The notes under the pieces were generated by a model. The model saw only the letters and a program-made list of their open reading frames with translations, did no database searches and had not been told where the DNA came from. Position numbers and translations under genes: made by a program. DNA of 64,000 nucleotides from Euzebya sp. (GTDB lineage: Bacteria > Actinomycetota > Nitriliruptoria > Euzebyales > Euzebyaceae), in NCBI RefSeq assembly GCF_964222135.1, contig NZ_CAXQBR010000003.1, positions 124,001-188,000 on the forward strand, given 5' to 3'. Positions 49,664-58,327 of this stretch are shown in pieces; position 1 is the stretch's first letter, and every line of letters begins with the position of its first letter.

Positions 49664-50983
49664 CTACTCCGCTGCGCAGTCCCGCATCGCCGCCGCGAAG
49701 ACCTCGGCGCGGTGCCGGTAGTCGCGGAAGTGGTCGAAGCTGGCCGCCGCGGGGGAGAGGAGGACGACCCCGCCGTCGCGCCCCCGCGCCCAGTCGAAGC
49801 CGGCCGCGACGGCCTCGGACAGGTCCGCGCAGCGGCGGACCTCCACCTGGCCGGCCCCCTCCGGCAGCGCTGCGATCTCGTCGGCGATGCGCGCGCCGGT
49901 GGTCGGGATGGCCAGGACCAACGTCGGGGCGTCCCGTGCGGCGAGGTGGCTGGCCAAGGGCGCGTACTCGATCCCGCGGTCGAACCCGCCGGCGATCAGC
50001 GCTGTCGGGCGCGATCCCATCGCGTCCACCGCCGCGGCCGTCGGCAGGACGTTCGTCGACAGCGAGTCGTCGATGAACTCGACCCCGTCGACGGTGCCGA
50101 TCGGGCGCAGCCGGCTCTCGAGGGGGGCGAAGTCGCGGGCGGCGGCGACCAGGTCCGCCTCGTCGGCGCGGACGCCGAGCTCCTCCAGGCACACCCCGGC
50201 GATCAGCGCGTTGACGACGTTGTGCCGTCCGACCACGCCCAGCTCGCGGACCCACTCCGGGACCGCATCGTCCGCGCGGACCCAGCGGACCTGCGGGCCG
50301 AGCAGGTGCGCGCGCTCGGCCAGGGCGGGGTCGTGCCCGTTCGCGACCGTGACGCGCGCGCCGGGCTGGCTGGCCAGCCGGAGCTTGTCGGCGTAGTAGG
50401 TCTCGACGTCGCCGTCGTGCCACGTCAGGTGGTCCGGCGACAGCGACGTGACCGCCACCACCCCGGGGGAGGTGCGGACGTCGGCGGCCTGGTAGCTCGA
50501 CACCTCGACGACCCACAGGTCGGCGTCGTCCTCCTCGAGCCAGGGCGGCACGCCCAGGTTGCCGCCCACCACGACCCGGTGGCCGAGGCCGGCGAGCAGG
50601 TGGCCGAGGATCGACGTCGTCGTCGACTTGCCCTTGGACCCGGTGACGCACACGACCCGGTCCACCGGCGCCTGGGCCAGCCACAGCGCCAGACCGCCGG
50701 TGACCTCGACCCCGGCGGCGCGGAGGGACCGGACCCGCAGGTCGTACCGGCTGATCCCCGGCGAGGCGATGACCACGTCGCACCGCGCCAGGGCCTCGAG
50801 CCCCCCGCGGTCCGTGGCCAGCGCACCCTCGACCCCGGCGTCGTCGACGATCACCGGGACGATGCCGCGCCGCTCGAGCGCCCGGCGGTTGGCCTGCCCC
50901 TCGGCACCGAGGCCCCAGAGGCCGACGGCTGCCCCGGTCAGGTCAGACCAGGACGTCGGGTTCACCGAGTCCGAAGGGGGCAT
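49664..50983 (-). CDS. murD2: UDP-N-acetylmuramoyl-L-alanine--L-glutamate ligase (MurD2)
   Basis: A 439-residue Mur ligase adding glutamate to UDP-MurNAc-L-Ala. Motifs: AVGLWGLGAEGQANRRALE, ATP loop VCVTGSKGKSTTTSILGHLL, VVEVSSYQAADV, VGRHNVVNALIAGV, and ESRLRPIGTVDGVEFIDDSLSTNVLPTAAAV with the MurD DS motif. Next to MurL it is best read as MurD2, which uses L-Glu rather than D-Glu. The start ATG 50983 overlaps the murL coding sequence by 41 bp; GTG 50965 would shorten the overlap. Confidence 0.9.
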   Translation of the reverse strand: MPPSDSVNPTSWSDLTGAAVGLWGLGAEGQANRRALERRGIVPVIVDDAGVEGALATDRGGLEALARCDVVIASPGISRYDLRVRSLRAAGVEVTGGLALWLAQAPVDRVVCVTGSKGKSTTTSILGHLLAGLGHRVVVGGNLGVPPWLEEDDADLWVVEVSSYQAADVRTSPGVVAVTSLSPDHLTWHDGDVETYYADKLRLASQPGARVTVANGHDPALAERAHLLGPQVRWVRADDAVPEWVRELGVVGRHNVVNALIAGVCLEELGVRADEADLVAAARDFAPLESRLRPIGTVDGVEFIDDSLSTNVLPTAAAVDAMGSRPTALIAGGFDRGIEYAPLASHLAARDAPTLVLAIPTTGARIADEIAALPEGAGQVEVRRCADLSEAVAAGFDWARGRDGGVVLLSPAAASFDHFRDYRHRAEVFAAAMRDCAAE

Positions 50984-52301
50984 GGGACGGTCCCAGGGGC
51001 TCGAGGAGCCGGCGGACGTCGTCCGCCGACGGGCGTGCGGCCTCGCCGAGGTCGGCCACCAAGGCCCTCAGCACCGGCGTCTCCGCGCGGTCCTCCCGGT
51101 CGGCGGCGAGGAACGCGGCGGCGGCCGACTCGTCGACGTCGCCGACGCACTCCCACGGCTTGACGTCCCCGCCGACCCCGACGAGGGTCCGGAAGGTGTC
51201 GAGGAGGGTCAGGTCGGCCAGCGGCTCGGCCCCGCCGAAGACGTCCTCCAAGGCGGTGCGCGGCATCCACGGGCTCAGGATCAGGTCGATGAAGCAGCAC
51301 TTGTCGCAGCGGCCGCACCACGTCGTCCAGCGCTGGGCCGGGTCGATGTGGAAGGCGCGGTTGCAGCTGCGGAAGGTCCCGTGGAAGCGGGTGAGGCGGC
51401 TGAACCGCCGGGCGATGCGCAGCTCGGAGTAGGGCCGGAGGAAGGAGTGGTACGCCGGCCCGCCCTCGACCGCCCGCCCGAGCACGCCGGCGAGGGCCTC
51501 CTCGAAGGCGAGGCTCTTCGAGAACTGGTGGTTCACCGTGCGGCCATCGACGACGAGGTTGCCCGCCGACGACGACCACTCGTTGCTCATCACCACCGAG
51601 TCGTGGCCGCCGAGCACCGCTGACAGGATCGCGATCGCCGAGATCACGCCGGTCACGGGCACGTGGCCGTTGCGGTAGCCGAGCTCACGGGACCGGAGGA
51701 CCTTCGGGTCGAGGGTCCGGTGCGCCCGCCGGATCGGCAGGCCGGTGATCGCCGCGGCGTCCTCGATGGCCGCGAAGCGGTCACCCCGGCGGTCCACGAC
51801 GAAGAGGGTGACGTCGGTGTCGCGCCCGGTGTGGGCGTCGACGGTGACGAGCGAGTCGATCCCTCCCCCGAAGGGGATGAGGGGTCGTCCGGGCGTCACC
51901 TCGGCCGTCACCGGCGGGCCGGCATCCGCACCGCCGACGATCTCGAGGCCCGACAGGTCGAGGTCGTTGCGGTAGGCGTACTCGCCGAGGCCGTCCAGGT
52001 AGAAGCTGCGCAGGAACGCGGTCTCGCCATCCCGCAGCGGGGTGTCACCGAGGTCGATCCGGCCGGGCGCAGCCGCCTTGTAGTAGGAGACGCCGGCCAG
52101 GAGGTACACCAACCGGGCCGCCTCGTGCGCCGCCGGCGTCCAGACCTGCCCGGCGCCGACGTCGATGACCTCCTCGAAGGTCACGGCGTCGTCCAGGGCG
52201 TAGGTGCAGCGGAGCTCCCCGCGGTCGGAGTCCACCTCGACGCCGGTGTAGCGGAAGGCCTCGATGGCTCCGGGGTCGAAGGGGGGGCCGGCGCTGCTCA
52301 C
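50943..52301 (-). CDS. murL: UDP-N-acetyl-muramoyl-L-alanyl-L-glutamate epimerase (MurL)
   Basis: A 452-residue protein of the MurL family, which converts the L-Glu of the dipeptide intermediate to D-Glu using ATP. Core motifs: RPLIPFGGGIDSLVTVDAHTG (PP-loop-like), GVISAIAILSAVLGGHDSVVMSNEWS, VNHQFSKSLAFEEALAGVL, and a Cys cluster WTTWCGRCDKCCFIDLILSP. With MurD2 it replaces the MurI racemase route described in Xanthomonas and inferred in several actinobacteria. GTG 52301 start. Adjacent overlapping murD2 strongly supports the call. Confidence 0.9.
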   Translation of the reverse strand: MSSAGPPFDPGAIEAFRYTGVEVDSDRGELRCTYALDDAVTFEEVIDVGAGQVWTPAAHEAARLVYLLAGVSYYKAAAPGRIDLGDTPLRDGETAFLRSFYLDGLGEYAYRNDLDLSGLEIVGGADAGPPVTAEVTPGRPLIPFGGGIDSLVTVDAHTGRDTDVTLFVVDRRGDRFAAIEDAAAITGLPIRRAHRTLDPKVLRSRELGYRNGHVPVTGVISAIAILSAVLGGHDSVVMSNEWSSSAGNLVVDGRTVNHQFSKSLAFEEALAGVLGRAVEGGPAYHSFLRPYSELRIARRFSRLTRFHGTFRSCNRAFHIDPAQRWTTWCGRCDKCCFIDLILSPWMPRTALEDVFGGAEPLADLTLLDTFRTLVGVGGDVKPWECVGDVDESAAAAFLAADREDRAETPVLRALVADLGEAARPSADDVRRLLEPLGPSHAPFGLGEPDVLV

Positions 52302-52343
52302 GGGGGAGGAGCCTAATCAGCGTCCCGGATGGCCGCTGCGCTG

Positions 52344-52349
52344 TAGGGT
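52344..52349 (+). promoter_or_regulatory. -10 element (TAGGGT), leaderless MBL-fold gene
   Basis: TAGGGT with a 7-nt spacer to GTG 52357. Confidence 0.6.
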
Positions 52350-52356
52350 GCGCGCG

Positions 52357-53409
52357 GTGACGACCAGGCTGACCGTCATCGGCAGCGCCGGCACCCACTC
52401 GTCCGCCGAGCGGGTCTGCTCGGGCTACCTGGTCAGCCACGACGGCACCGACGTGCTCCTCGACATGGGACCGGGGGTCCTGCACAACCTGTGCAAGGTG
52501 ATCGACCTGGCCGCCCTGGACGCGATCCTGATCAGCCACATGCACCCCGACCACTTCCTGGACCTCTACGGGCTGCAGTACGCCCTGCGGTTCCACCCCG
52601 CCGGCCCCGGTCCGATCCCGGTCTACGGGCCGGCGGACATGTACCAGATGATCGCGTCGATCCTGCCGCAGGAGTCCATCGACAAGATGGCGAACCTCCT
52701 GCGCTTCGAGGTCGCGGCCCCCGGTCAGGTGCTGACGATCGGGACGCTCTCGATCGAGCTGTTCGAGATGAACCACCCGCTGCCGTGCCTCGGGTCGCGG
52801 ACCACCGCCGGGGACCACGTGATCGCCTTCACCGGCGACACCGCGCCGACGCCGACCACCAGCCACCTGGCCCGCGACGCCGACCTGTTCCTGTGCGACG
52901 CGACCTGGCTCGAGTCCCAGCGCCCGATCCCCGCCGACGTGCACAACACGGGACTCGAGGCCGGCCAGGCCGCCGCCGCCGCCGGCGCGCGCCGGCTGGT
53001 GATCACCCACGTCTCGCCCTACAACGACCCGGTCGTCGTGGCCGCGGAGGCCGCGCAGGCCTACGACGGTGCGCTCATCGTCGCCCCCGACCTGATGGCG
53101 AGCGACCTTTGCCCTCAGACACCGCACCGTCCAGACCGGACGGGCGGGCCGCCGACGTGCTGCGCCCGCTCACCCTCGCCACCGGCACCCAGCGCTACGC
53201 CGAGGGGTCCGCCGAGATCGCGATGGGCGACACCCGCGTGCTGTGCGCCGCCAGCGTCACCGACGACGTGCCCCGCTGGCTGCGCGACTCCGGATCGGGG
53301 TGGATCACCGGCGAGTACTCGATGCTGCCCCGCGCCACCCGGGAGCGGACCGGGCGGGAGGCCGCCCGAGGACGCCAGAAGGGCCGGACCGTCGAGATCC
53401 AGCGGCTGA
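52357..53409 (+). CDS. Metallo-beta-lactamase-fold hydrolase (RNase Z/cyclic-nucleotide phosphodiesterase-like)
   Basis: The MBL domain covers about residues 1-250: [21 protein letters not shown], the [13 protein letters not shown] zinc motif, [11 protein letters not shown], and [10 protein letters not shown]. It belongs to the cAMP-phosphodiesterase-like, tRNase Z-related branch. The frame does not stop where homologues do; it runs 100 further residues (Pro/Ser/Arg-rich) in a different frame over the first 300 bp of rph until TGA 53407. The tail is most simply a lost stop or an indel near 53100. Leaderless start as above. Confidence 0.8.
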   Translation: MTTRLTVIGSAGTHSSAERVCSGYLVSHDGTDVLLDMGPGVLHNLCKVIDLAALDAILISHMHPDHFLDLYGLQYALRFHPAGPGPIPVYGPADMYQMIASILPQESIDKMANLLRFEVAAPGQVLTIGTLSIELFEMNHPLPCLGSRTTAGDHVIAFTGDTAPTPTTSHLARDADLFLCDATWLESQRPIPADVHNTGLEAGQAAAAAGARRLVITHVSPYNDPVVVAAEAAQAYDGALIVAPDLMASDLCPQTPHRPDRTGGPPTCCARSPSPPAPSATPRGPPRSRWATPACCAPPASPTTCPAGCATPDRGGSPASTRCCPAPPGSGPGGRPPEDARRAGPSRSSG

Positions 53410-53855
53410 TCGGGCGGTCCCTCAGGGCGGCCGTGGACCTGGACGCGCTGGGGCCGGTGTCCATCACCGTCGACTGCGACGTCCTGCAGGCCGACGGCGG
53501 CACCCGCACCGCGTCGATCACCGGCGGGTGGGTCGCCCTCGCCCTCGGCCTGCGACGCGCCGCGGCGGAGGGGATGATCGGCGCTGCGCCGGAGCTGACC
53601 CAGATCGCCGCGGTCAGCGTCGGCATCGTCGACGGGGAGCCGCGCCTGGACCTCGACTACGTCGAGGACGCCGGGGCGGAGACCGACATGAACGTCGTGA
53701 TGGCCGGCGACGGGCGGTTGATCGAGGTCCAGGGCACCGCCGAGGCCGAGCCGTTCAGCCGCGCCGAGCTCGACGCGCTCCTCGACCTGGCGGCCGTCGG
53801 CTGCGAGCGGCTGTTCGCCGCCCAGCGCGAGGCCCTCGCCGCGGCGGGGTCGTGA
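53109..53855 (+). CDS. rph: Ribonuclease PH
   Basis: A 248-residue phosphorolytic 3'-5' exonuclease that trims tRNA 3' ends. [82 protein letters not shown] (with key Arg residues) and [18 protein letters not shown] are typical. The natural start appears to be TTG 53109, since homologues begin just before RxDGR; GTG 53157 would cut that motif. Its 3' end overlaps rdgB as GTGA; the two form the common rph-rdgB pair. Confidence 0.93.
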   Translation: MPSDTAPSRPDGRAADVLRPLTLATGTQRYAEGSAEIAMGDTRVLCAASVTDDVPRWLRDSGSGWITGEYSMLPRATRERTGREAARGRQKGRTVEIQRLIGRSLRAAVDLDALGPVSITVDCDVLQADGGTRTASITGGWVALALGLRRAAAEGMIGAAPELTQIAAVSVGIVDGEPRLDLDYVEDAGAETDMNVVMAGDGRLIEVQGTAEAEPFSRAELDALLDLAAVGCERLFAAQREALAAAGS

Positions 53856-54466
53856 CCGCGGCCACGATCCGGGTCGTGCTGGCCACGCACAACGCCGGCA
53901 AGGTCGCCGAGCTGCGCGACATCCTCGACGGCCTCGACGTCGAGCTCCTCGGCGCCGACGACGTCGACCTGCCCGACGTGGAGGAGACCGGCGACACCTT
54001 CGCGGCCAACGCGCTGCTGAAGGCCCGCGCCGGCGTCGAGGCCACCGGGCTCCCCTGCGTCGCCGACGACTCCGGCTTGGCCGTCGACGCGCTCGACGGC
54101 GCCCCCGGCATCTTCAGCGCCCGCTGGGCGGCACGGCACGGTCGCGAGCCCTCCGACGCGGCGAACACCGCACTGCTCCTCGAGCAGCTCGTCGACGTGC
54201 CCCCGGCCGACCGGACGGCGCGGTTCGTGTGCGCGGCGGCCCTCGCCCTGCCCGACGGTCACCACCAGGTGGTCGAGGCGGCCCTCGAGGGCAGGGTCGT
54301 CGACGCGCCGCGCGGGGACGGCGGGTTCGGTTACGACCCGGTCTTCGTCCCGGTCGGCGAGGACCGCACGACCGCGGAGATGACCGCCGCGGAGAAGCAC
54401 GCGATCAGCCACCGCGGCAAGGCGTTCAGGGCGCTGCGGCCGGTGATCGCCGAGCTCGTGGGCTGA
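53852..54466 (+). CDS. rdgB: XTP/dITP pyrophosphatase (RdgB/HAM1)
   Basis: A 204-residue house-cleaning nucleotide pyrophosphatase that removes non-canonical purine triphosphates. Motifs: [72 protein letters not shown] and [17 protein letters not shown] start overlaps the rph stop. Length is normal. Confidence 0.95.
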   Translation: MTAATIRVVLATHNAGKVAELRDILDGLDVELLGADDVDLPDVEETGDTFAANALLKARAGVEATGLPCVADDSGLAVDALDGAPGIFSARWAARHGREPSDAANTALLLEQLVDVPPADRTARFVCAAALALPDGHHQVVEAALEGRVVDAPRGDGGFGYDPVFVPVGEDRTTAEMTAAEKHAISHRGKAFRALRPVIAELVG

Positions 54467-54480
54467 CCGGGGGCCGCGAC

Positions 54481-55971
54481 GTGCCGGAGCGGGCCCACCT
54501 CGCCTTCGCCGACCAGCTGGCGGTGCACCTGCGCGCCAGCTCGCCGCTGCTGGTCGTGGACACCGTGGAGGAGCAGCGGCTGGTCGCCAAGGCGGCGGAG
54601 CTCGCCCGTCAGCTCGGCATGCGGTGCCTGACCTGGGATGCGGTAGGCGGGTTCCACTCCGTCGACGAGGGACGCGCCATGGCACCGGCCACCGATGCCC
54701 ACGACGTCCTCAGCCGCCTGCGGGCGATGAGCTCGGACTCCCTGGTCATCCTGAAGGACTTCCACCACGAGTGGGAGGACCCGCGGGTCCGCCGGGCCCT
54801 CCGCAACTACGCCCAGCGGGGGAGCGCCGCCGGTCCGACCGTGATCGTCGTCGGCGCCGGTGCGGTCGTGCACCCCGAGCTGGTCGACGCGACCGTGACC
54901 CTGGAGCTGCCGCCGCCGACCCGGTACGAGCTGCAGGCCGTCCTCAGCGACGTCCTCGCGGCGCACTGGGCCCGCCGCGAGCTCGACCCGGCCGGGGTGG
55001 AGCACCTCGTCGAATCGGCCCGTGGCCTCACCCTCGAGCAGGCCCGCCGGGTCTTCACCCGAGCCGTGGTGGCCGACGGCGTCCTCGACCACCGCGACGT
55101 GGCGCTGGTGCAGGAGGAGAAGAAGCAGTTGATCGCCGCCTCGGGCGCCCTGGAGTACCTCGATCCCGACCTCGGGCCGGAGGACGTCGGCGGCCTCGAC
55201 GCGCTCAAGGAGTGGCTGCGCCTGCGCGAGCGGGGGTTCAGCGCTGCCGCCCGCGAGTTCGGGCTGCCAGCGCCGAAGGGCGTGGCGCTGATCGGCTTGC
55301 CCGGCACCGGGAAGTCGCTGACCGCCAAGGCCGTGGGCCGGCTGTGGGGTGTGCCGCTGCTGCGCCTCGACGTCGGAGCGATCTACTCCTCCTACATGGG
55401 CGAATCGGAGCGCCGCGCCCGCCACGCCCTGCGCCTGGCCGAGGCCATCGCCCCGTGCGTGGTCTGGATCGACGAGCTGGAGAAGGCGGTCGCGAGCGGC
55501 GGCAACGACACCGGGACGTCCACCCGGGTCGTGGGCACCCTGCTGACGTGGATGGCGGAGAAGTCCGCGCCCTGCTTCGTCGTCGCCACCGCCAACGACA
55601 TCTCCCGCCTGCCGCCTGAGCTGCTCCGGCGGGGCCGGTTCGACGAGATCTTCTTCCTCGACCTGCCGTCGGCGGCCGAGCGGGCGGAGATCCTGGCCGT
55701 CCACGTGCGCCGCAGCGGTCGCGACCCGGCGGGGTTCGACCTCGGCGCGGTCGCCGCGCGGACCGAGGGGTTCGTCGGCGCCGAGCTCGCCCAGGTCGTC
55801 GCCGACGCCCTCGTGGTGGCCTTCGACGCCGACCGGGACATCGCGACCGCGGACCTGCTCGCCTGCGCGGCCGAGGTCGTGCCGCTGGCGGTGTCCCAGC
55901 GCGAGCGGATCGCCGCGCTGCGGGGTTGGCTGGCCGAGGGCCGCGCGAAGCCCGCGTCGACCGGCCGGTGA
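54481..55971 (+). CDS. AAA ATPase, Ycf46-like
   Basis: A 496-residue AAA protein. The N-terminal about 230 residues are the Ycf46 family part (LAVHLRASSPLLVVDTVEEQRL, FKDFHHEWEDPRVRRALR region); the ATPase has GLPGTGKSLTAKAVG (Walker A), CVVWIDELEKAVA (Walker B), TTNDIS-like VATANDISRLP, and ELLRRGRFDEIFFLDLP with the arginine finger. Ycf46-type ATPases in cyanobacteria influence carbon uptake; here the substrate is unknown. GTG 54481 lies 15 bp after rdgB; likely same transcript. Confidence 0.85.
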   Translation: MPERAHLAFADQLAVHLRASSPLLVVDTVEEQRLVAKAAELARQLGMRCLTWDAVGGFHSVDEGRAMAPATDAHDVLSRLRAMSSDSLVILKDFHHEWEDPRVRRALRNYAQRGSAAGPTVIVVGAGAVVHPELVDATVTLELPPPTRYELQAVLSDVLAAHWARRELDPAGVEHLVESARGLTLEQARRVFTRAVVADGVLDHRDVALVQEEKKQLIAASGALEYLDPDLGPEDVGGLDALKEWLRLRERGFSAAAREFGLPAPKGVALIGLPGTGKSLTAKAVGRLWGVPLLRLDVGAIYSSYMGESERRARHALRLAEAIAPCVVWIDELEKAVASGGNDTGTSTRVVGTLLTWMAEKSAPCFVVATANDISRLPPELLRRGRFDEIFFLDLPSAAERAEILAVHVRRSGRDPAGFDLGAVAARTEGFVGAELAQVVADALVVAFDADRDIATADLLACAAEVVPLAVSQRERIAALRGWLAEGRAKPASTGR

Positions 55972-55992
55972 CGGATTAGTCATTTGTAGCTA

Positions 55993-55998
55993 TATCGT
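55993..55998 (+). promoter_or_regulatory. -10 element (TATCGT) upstream of the BldN-like sigma gene
   Basis: TATCGT, 7 nt before TTG 56006, in a conspicuously A/T-rich 45-bp stretch (55975-56020). Confidence 0.45.
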
Positions 55999-56005
55999 CT
56001 GCGCC

Positions 56006-56839
56006 TTGAGCGGTCGAGAATCGGCGGATATGCAGTCCAGTCGTGCGCTGGATCAGCCGCCGCGCCCCCCATCCGTCCGGGCGCGGCTGTCCGTCCGCGC
56101 CCAGACGTCGCTCGCGGCGATCGCGTCGCTGTGCACCCTGCGGGTGGCGGTGGCCACCGCCGGGGGCCGTGGCCTGCCCGTCCACCTCGCGGCCGCCGCC
56201 TACCGCGGTGCCGCCGCGCCCGTCACCGCGCGCGCTCCCGGAGGGGACGCCGCGGCCCCGGATGCGGCCGAGCTGATCGACGCGGACGTCATCGCCCACG
56301 TCCGCGACGCCCAGGACGGCAACGCGCACGCCTTCAGCCTGCTGTACGACCGCTACGTCGATCGCGTCTACGGCTACTGCTACCACCGCGTCGGCAACGC
56401 CCAGACCGCCGAGGACCTCACCGCTGACGTGTTCATGCGGGCGCTGAAGCGGATCGACTCGTTCTCCTGGCAGGGCAAGGACTTCGGCGCCTGGCTGATC
56501 GCCATCGCTCGCAACCGCTGCCACGACCACTTCAAGTCGGCCCGGTTCCGCATGGAGAACCCGGTGGCCGAGGTCTACGACAGCCCGGACTCCGGCCCCT
56601 CCTACGACGCCCGCCCCGAGCGGGACCTCGAGCTGCGCGAGCTGCAGGCGCAGGTCCACGCCGCGCTCGAGCAGCTCAAGAGCGAACACGCCGAGGTGCT
56701 GTTCCACCGCTTCCTGCAGGGCTTCGACGTCGAGGCGACCGCCAGGGTCATGGGCAAGAAGCCCGGCGCGATCCGCGCCCTGCAGTACCGCGCCCTGAAG
56801 GCGCTGGCCAAGCATGTGGACGTGGAGGCGTTCCTGTGA
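56006..56839 (+). CDS. ECF sigma factor, BldN/WhiG-region-like with long N-terminal extension
   Basis: A 277-residue sigma factor. About 100 residues of Ala/Arg-rich extension precede sigma-2 (FSLLYDRYVDRVYGYCYHRVGNAQTAEDLTADVFMRALKRI) and sigma-4 (LKSEHAEVLFHRFLQGFDVEATARVMGKKPGAIRALQYRALKAL). This is the BldN type, where the N-terminal part is removed or regulatory. TTG 56006 is fixed by the TATCGT -10 spacing; ATG 56030 is the alternative. The next gene encodes a DUF5667 protein, the RsbN-type anti-sigma partner of BldN. Confidence 0.87.
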   Translation: MSGRESADMQSSRALDQPPRPPSVRARLSVRAQTSLAAIASLCTLRVAVATAGGRGLPVHLAAAAYRGAAAPVTARAPGGDAAAPDAAELIDADVIAHVRDAQDGNAHAFSLLYDRYVDRVYGYCYHRVGNAQTAEDLTADVFMRALKRIDSFSWQGKDFGAWLIAIARNRCHDHFKSARFRMENPVAEVYDSPDSGPSYDARPERDLELRELQAQVHAALEQLKSEHAEVLFHRFLQGFDVEATARVMGKKPGAIRALQYRALKALAKHVDVEAFL

Positions 56840-56903
56840 TCGCGTCAGCGGTCGCAGTACAGGCCGGGGGGCGACCCCGGCGCGCCAGCGCAGGGGTCGG
56901 GCT

Positions 56904-58271
56904 GTGAGGGGCGACGCCGCGCGGCTGGCGGCCCTCCTCGAGCCGGGAGAGGTGCCCGAGGGGGACGCGGTCGAGGTGCCGGCCGACCTGTCGGCCCTGG
57001 CGACACTGGCCGCGGCGCTCCGCGAGTCCGCGCCCGAGCTCCCGGCGATGGATCCGGGTGCCCGCGCAGCCCTCCGCGAGCGGGTCGTCGAGGCGGCCCG
57101 CGAGCGGCACGCCGAGCCGGCGCTGCTGACGCGCATGCGCGCGGCCGGCCGGCGTTGGCGGTACTCGCGCGCCGCGACGGCGACCACCGGCATCGCGGCG
57201 CTCGCGGCCACCGGCGGTGGCGTCGCGGGCGCGGCTGAGGGTGCCCAGCCCGGCGACCTGCTGTACAGCCTGAAGCTGGGCGTGGAGGAGCTCCGCCTGG
57301 CCGCGACGTTCGACGACGTCGCCCGCGGACAGCGGGCGATGGCCTACGCGTTCGACCGGGTGGCGGAGGCGGAGGCGGCGGCCGCCGACGCCCGCGACCC
57401 CGCGGCGGCCCTCGACGAGGCCGTCGACCGCGTAGAGGCTGCCGGAGACCTCCTCCTCGGCGCCGGCATGGGCGACCACGTCCTCGACCTGGCCGACGAC
57501 GTCACCGCGATGACCGACCGCGTCGAGGCGCTGCGAGCCGAACTCGACGCCCCGGCCGCCGTGGCCGCAACGGCCCTGCTCGATGCCCTCGGCCGCATCG
57601 AGGACGGCATCGCGGACCTGGTCGCCCCCGAGGCGCCTGCCCCGACCGCGACGCCGTCGTCCGCGCCCGAGACGGACCCCGAGGCGTCCGAGCGTCCGAC
57701 CGCGACACCGACGGCGACGCCCGTCCCGGCGACCTCCACACCCCTCCCCACGCCCCGGCCCGGCCCCGTCCCGGTGCCGACCTCCCCGACCGGGCCGTCC
57801 AGCGGCCCGACCGGCGGGATCGGCGGTGCGGTCGACGAGGCGGTCGACGGTGTGGGCGGTGCGGTCGAGGACGCCGTCGACGGTGTGGGCGGGACGGTCG
57901 GCGACGCGGTGGATGGCGTCGGGGACGCCGTCGGTGATGTGGTGGACGGGGTCGGCAGCGGCTCGGTCGGCGGGGTGGTGGACGGCGTGGGGGATGCGGT
58001 GGACGGGGTCGGTGGCACCGCCGACGACGTGATCGACGGGGTCGGCGGCGCGGTCGAGGACGTGACCGACGGCCTCGGGGACGCGGTCGGGGGGACCACG
58101 GGCGGTGCGGTGGAGGGGGTCGGCGGCGCCGTGGGGGACGCGGTCGACGGGGTGGGCGATGCGGTTGAGGACGTGGGCGGCGCCGTGGGTGGGATCCTGG
58201 ACGGCGTCGGGGACGCCGTCGCACCGACCCCGTCGGATGGGGTCCTTCCTGGCATCCTCTCGGGCGACTAG
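56904..58271 (+). CDS. DUF5667 (RsbN-like) protein with repetitive C-terminal tail
   Basis: A 455-residue protein. Residues about 75-165 form DUF5667 with a membrane span (TATTGIAALAATGGGVAGAA) and LKLGVEELRLAATFDDVARGQ; anti-sigma members next to BldN have this part. A Thr/Pro/Ala linker (about 235-300) leads to about 140 residues of Val/Asp/Gly repeats of roughly 12 residues (VDGVGGAVEDAVDGVGGTVG). The repeats probably form an extended exported rod. GTG 56904, after a 64-bp gap. Confidence 0.8.
   Translation: MRGDAARLAALLEPGEVPEGDAVEVPADLSALATLAAALRESAPELPAMDPGARAALRERVVEAARERHAEPALLTRMRAAGRRWRYSRAATATTGIAALAATGGGVAGAAEGAQPGDLLYSLKLGVEELRLAATFDDVARGQRAMAYAFDRVAEAEAAAADARDPAAALDEAVDRVEAAGDLLLGAGMGDHVLDLADDVTAMTDRVEALRAELDAPAAVAATALLDALGRIEDGIADLVAPEAPAPTATPSSAPETDPEASERPTATPTATPVPATSTPLPTPRPGPVPVPTSPTGPSSGPTGGIGGAVDEAVDGVGGAVEDAVDGVGGTVGDAVDGVGDAVGDVVDGVGSGSVGGVVDGVGDAVDGVGGTADDVIDGVGGAVEDVTDGLGDAVGGTTGGAVEGVGGAVGDAVDGVGDAVEDVGGAVGGILDGVGDAVAPTPSDGVLPGILSGD
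57826..58220. repeat. In-gene repeat array (about 36-bp units)
   Basis: Degenerate units reading VDGVGGAVEDA-like, at least ten, in the tail of the DUF5667 gene. Unit length varies between 24 and 36 bp. Confidence 0.85.
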
Positions 58272-58274
58272 CCT
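58269..58274 (+). promoter_or_regulatory. -10 element (TAGCCT) for the conservon
   Basis: TAGCCT overlapping the stop of the DUF5667 gene, leader of about 47 nt to GTG 58328. Confidence 0.45.
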
Positions 58275-58291
58275 CGGGGCCTGGCAACCAC

Positions 58292-58315
58292 GCGACCCGG
58301 ACCGGTCCGGGTCGC
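58292..58315. promoter_or_regulatory. 24-bp perfect palindrome abutting the conservon ribosome-binding site
   Basis: GCGACCCGGACC (58292-58303) followed without gap by its reverse complement GGTCCGGGTCGC (58304-58315); AGGAGG begins at 58316. In RNA it can form a 10-bp stem with a 4-base loop touching the ribosome-binding site; in DNA it is a dimer-type operator. Confidence 0.9.
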
Positions 58316-58327
58316 AGGAGGACGTTC

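Noticed and set aside
54481-55971. The AAA protein as an FtsH-type protease
   Set aside because: No HExxH zinc motif and no N-terminal membrane spans; N-terminal half fits Ycf46.
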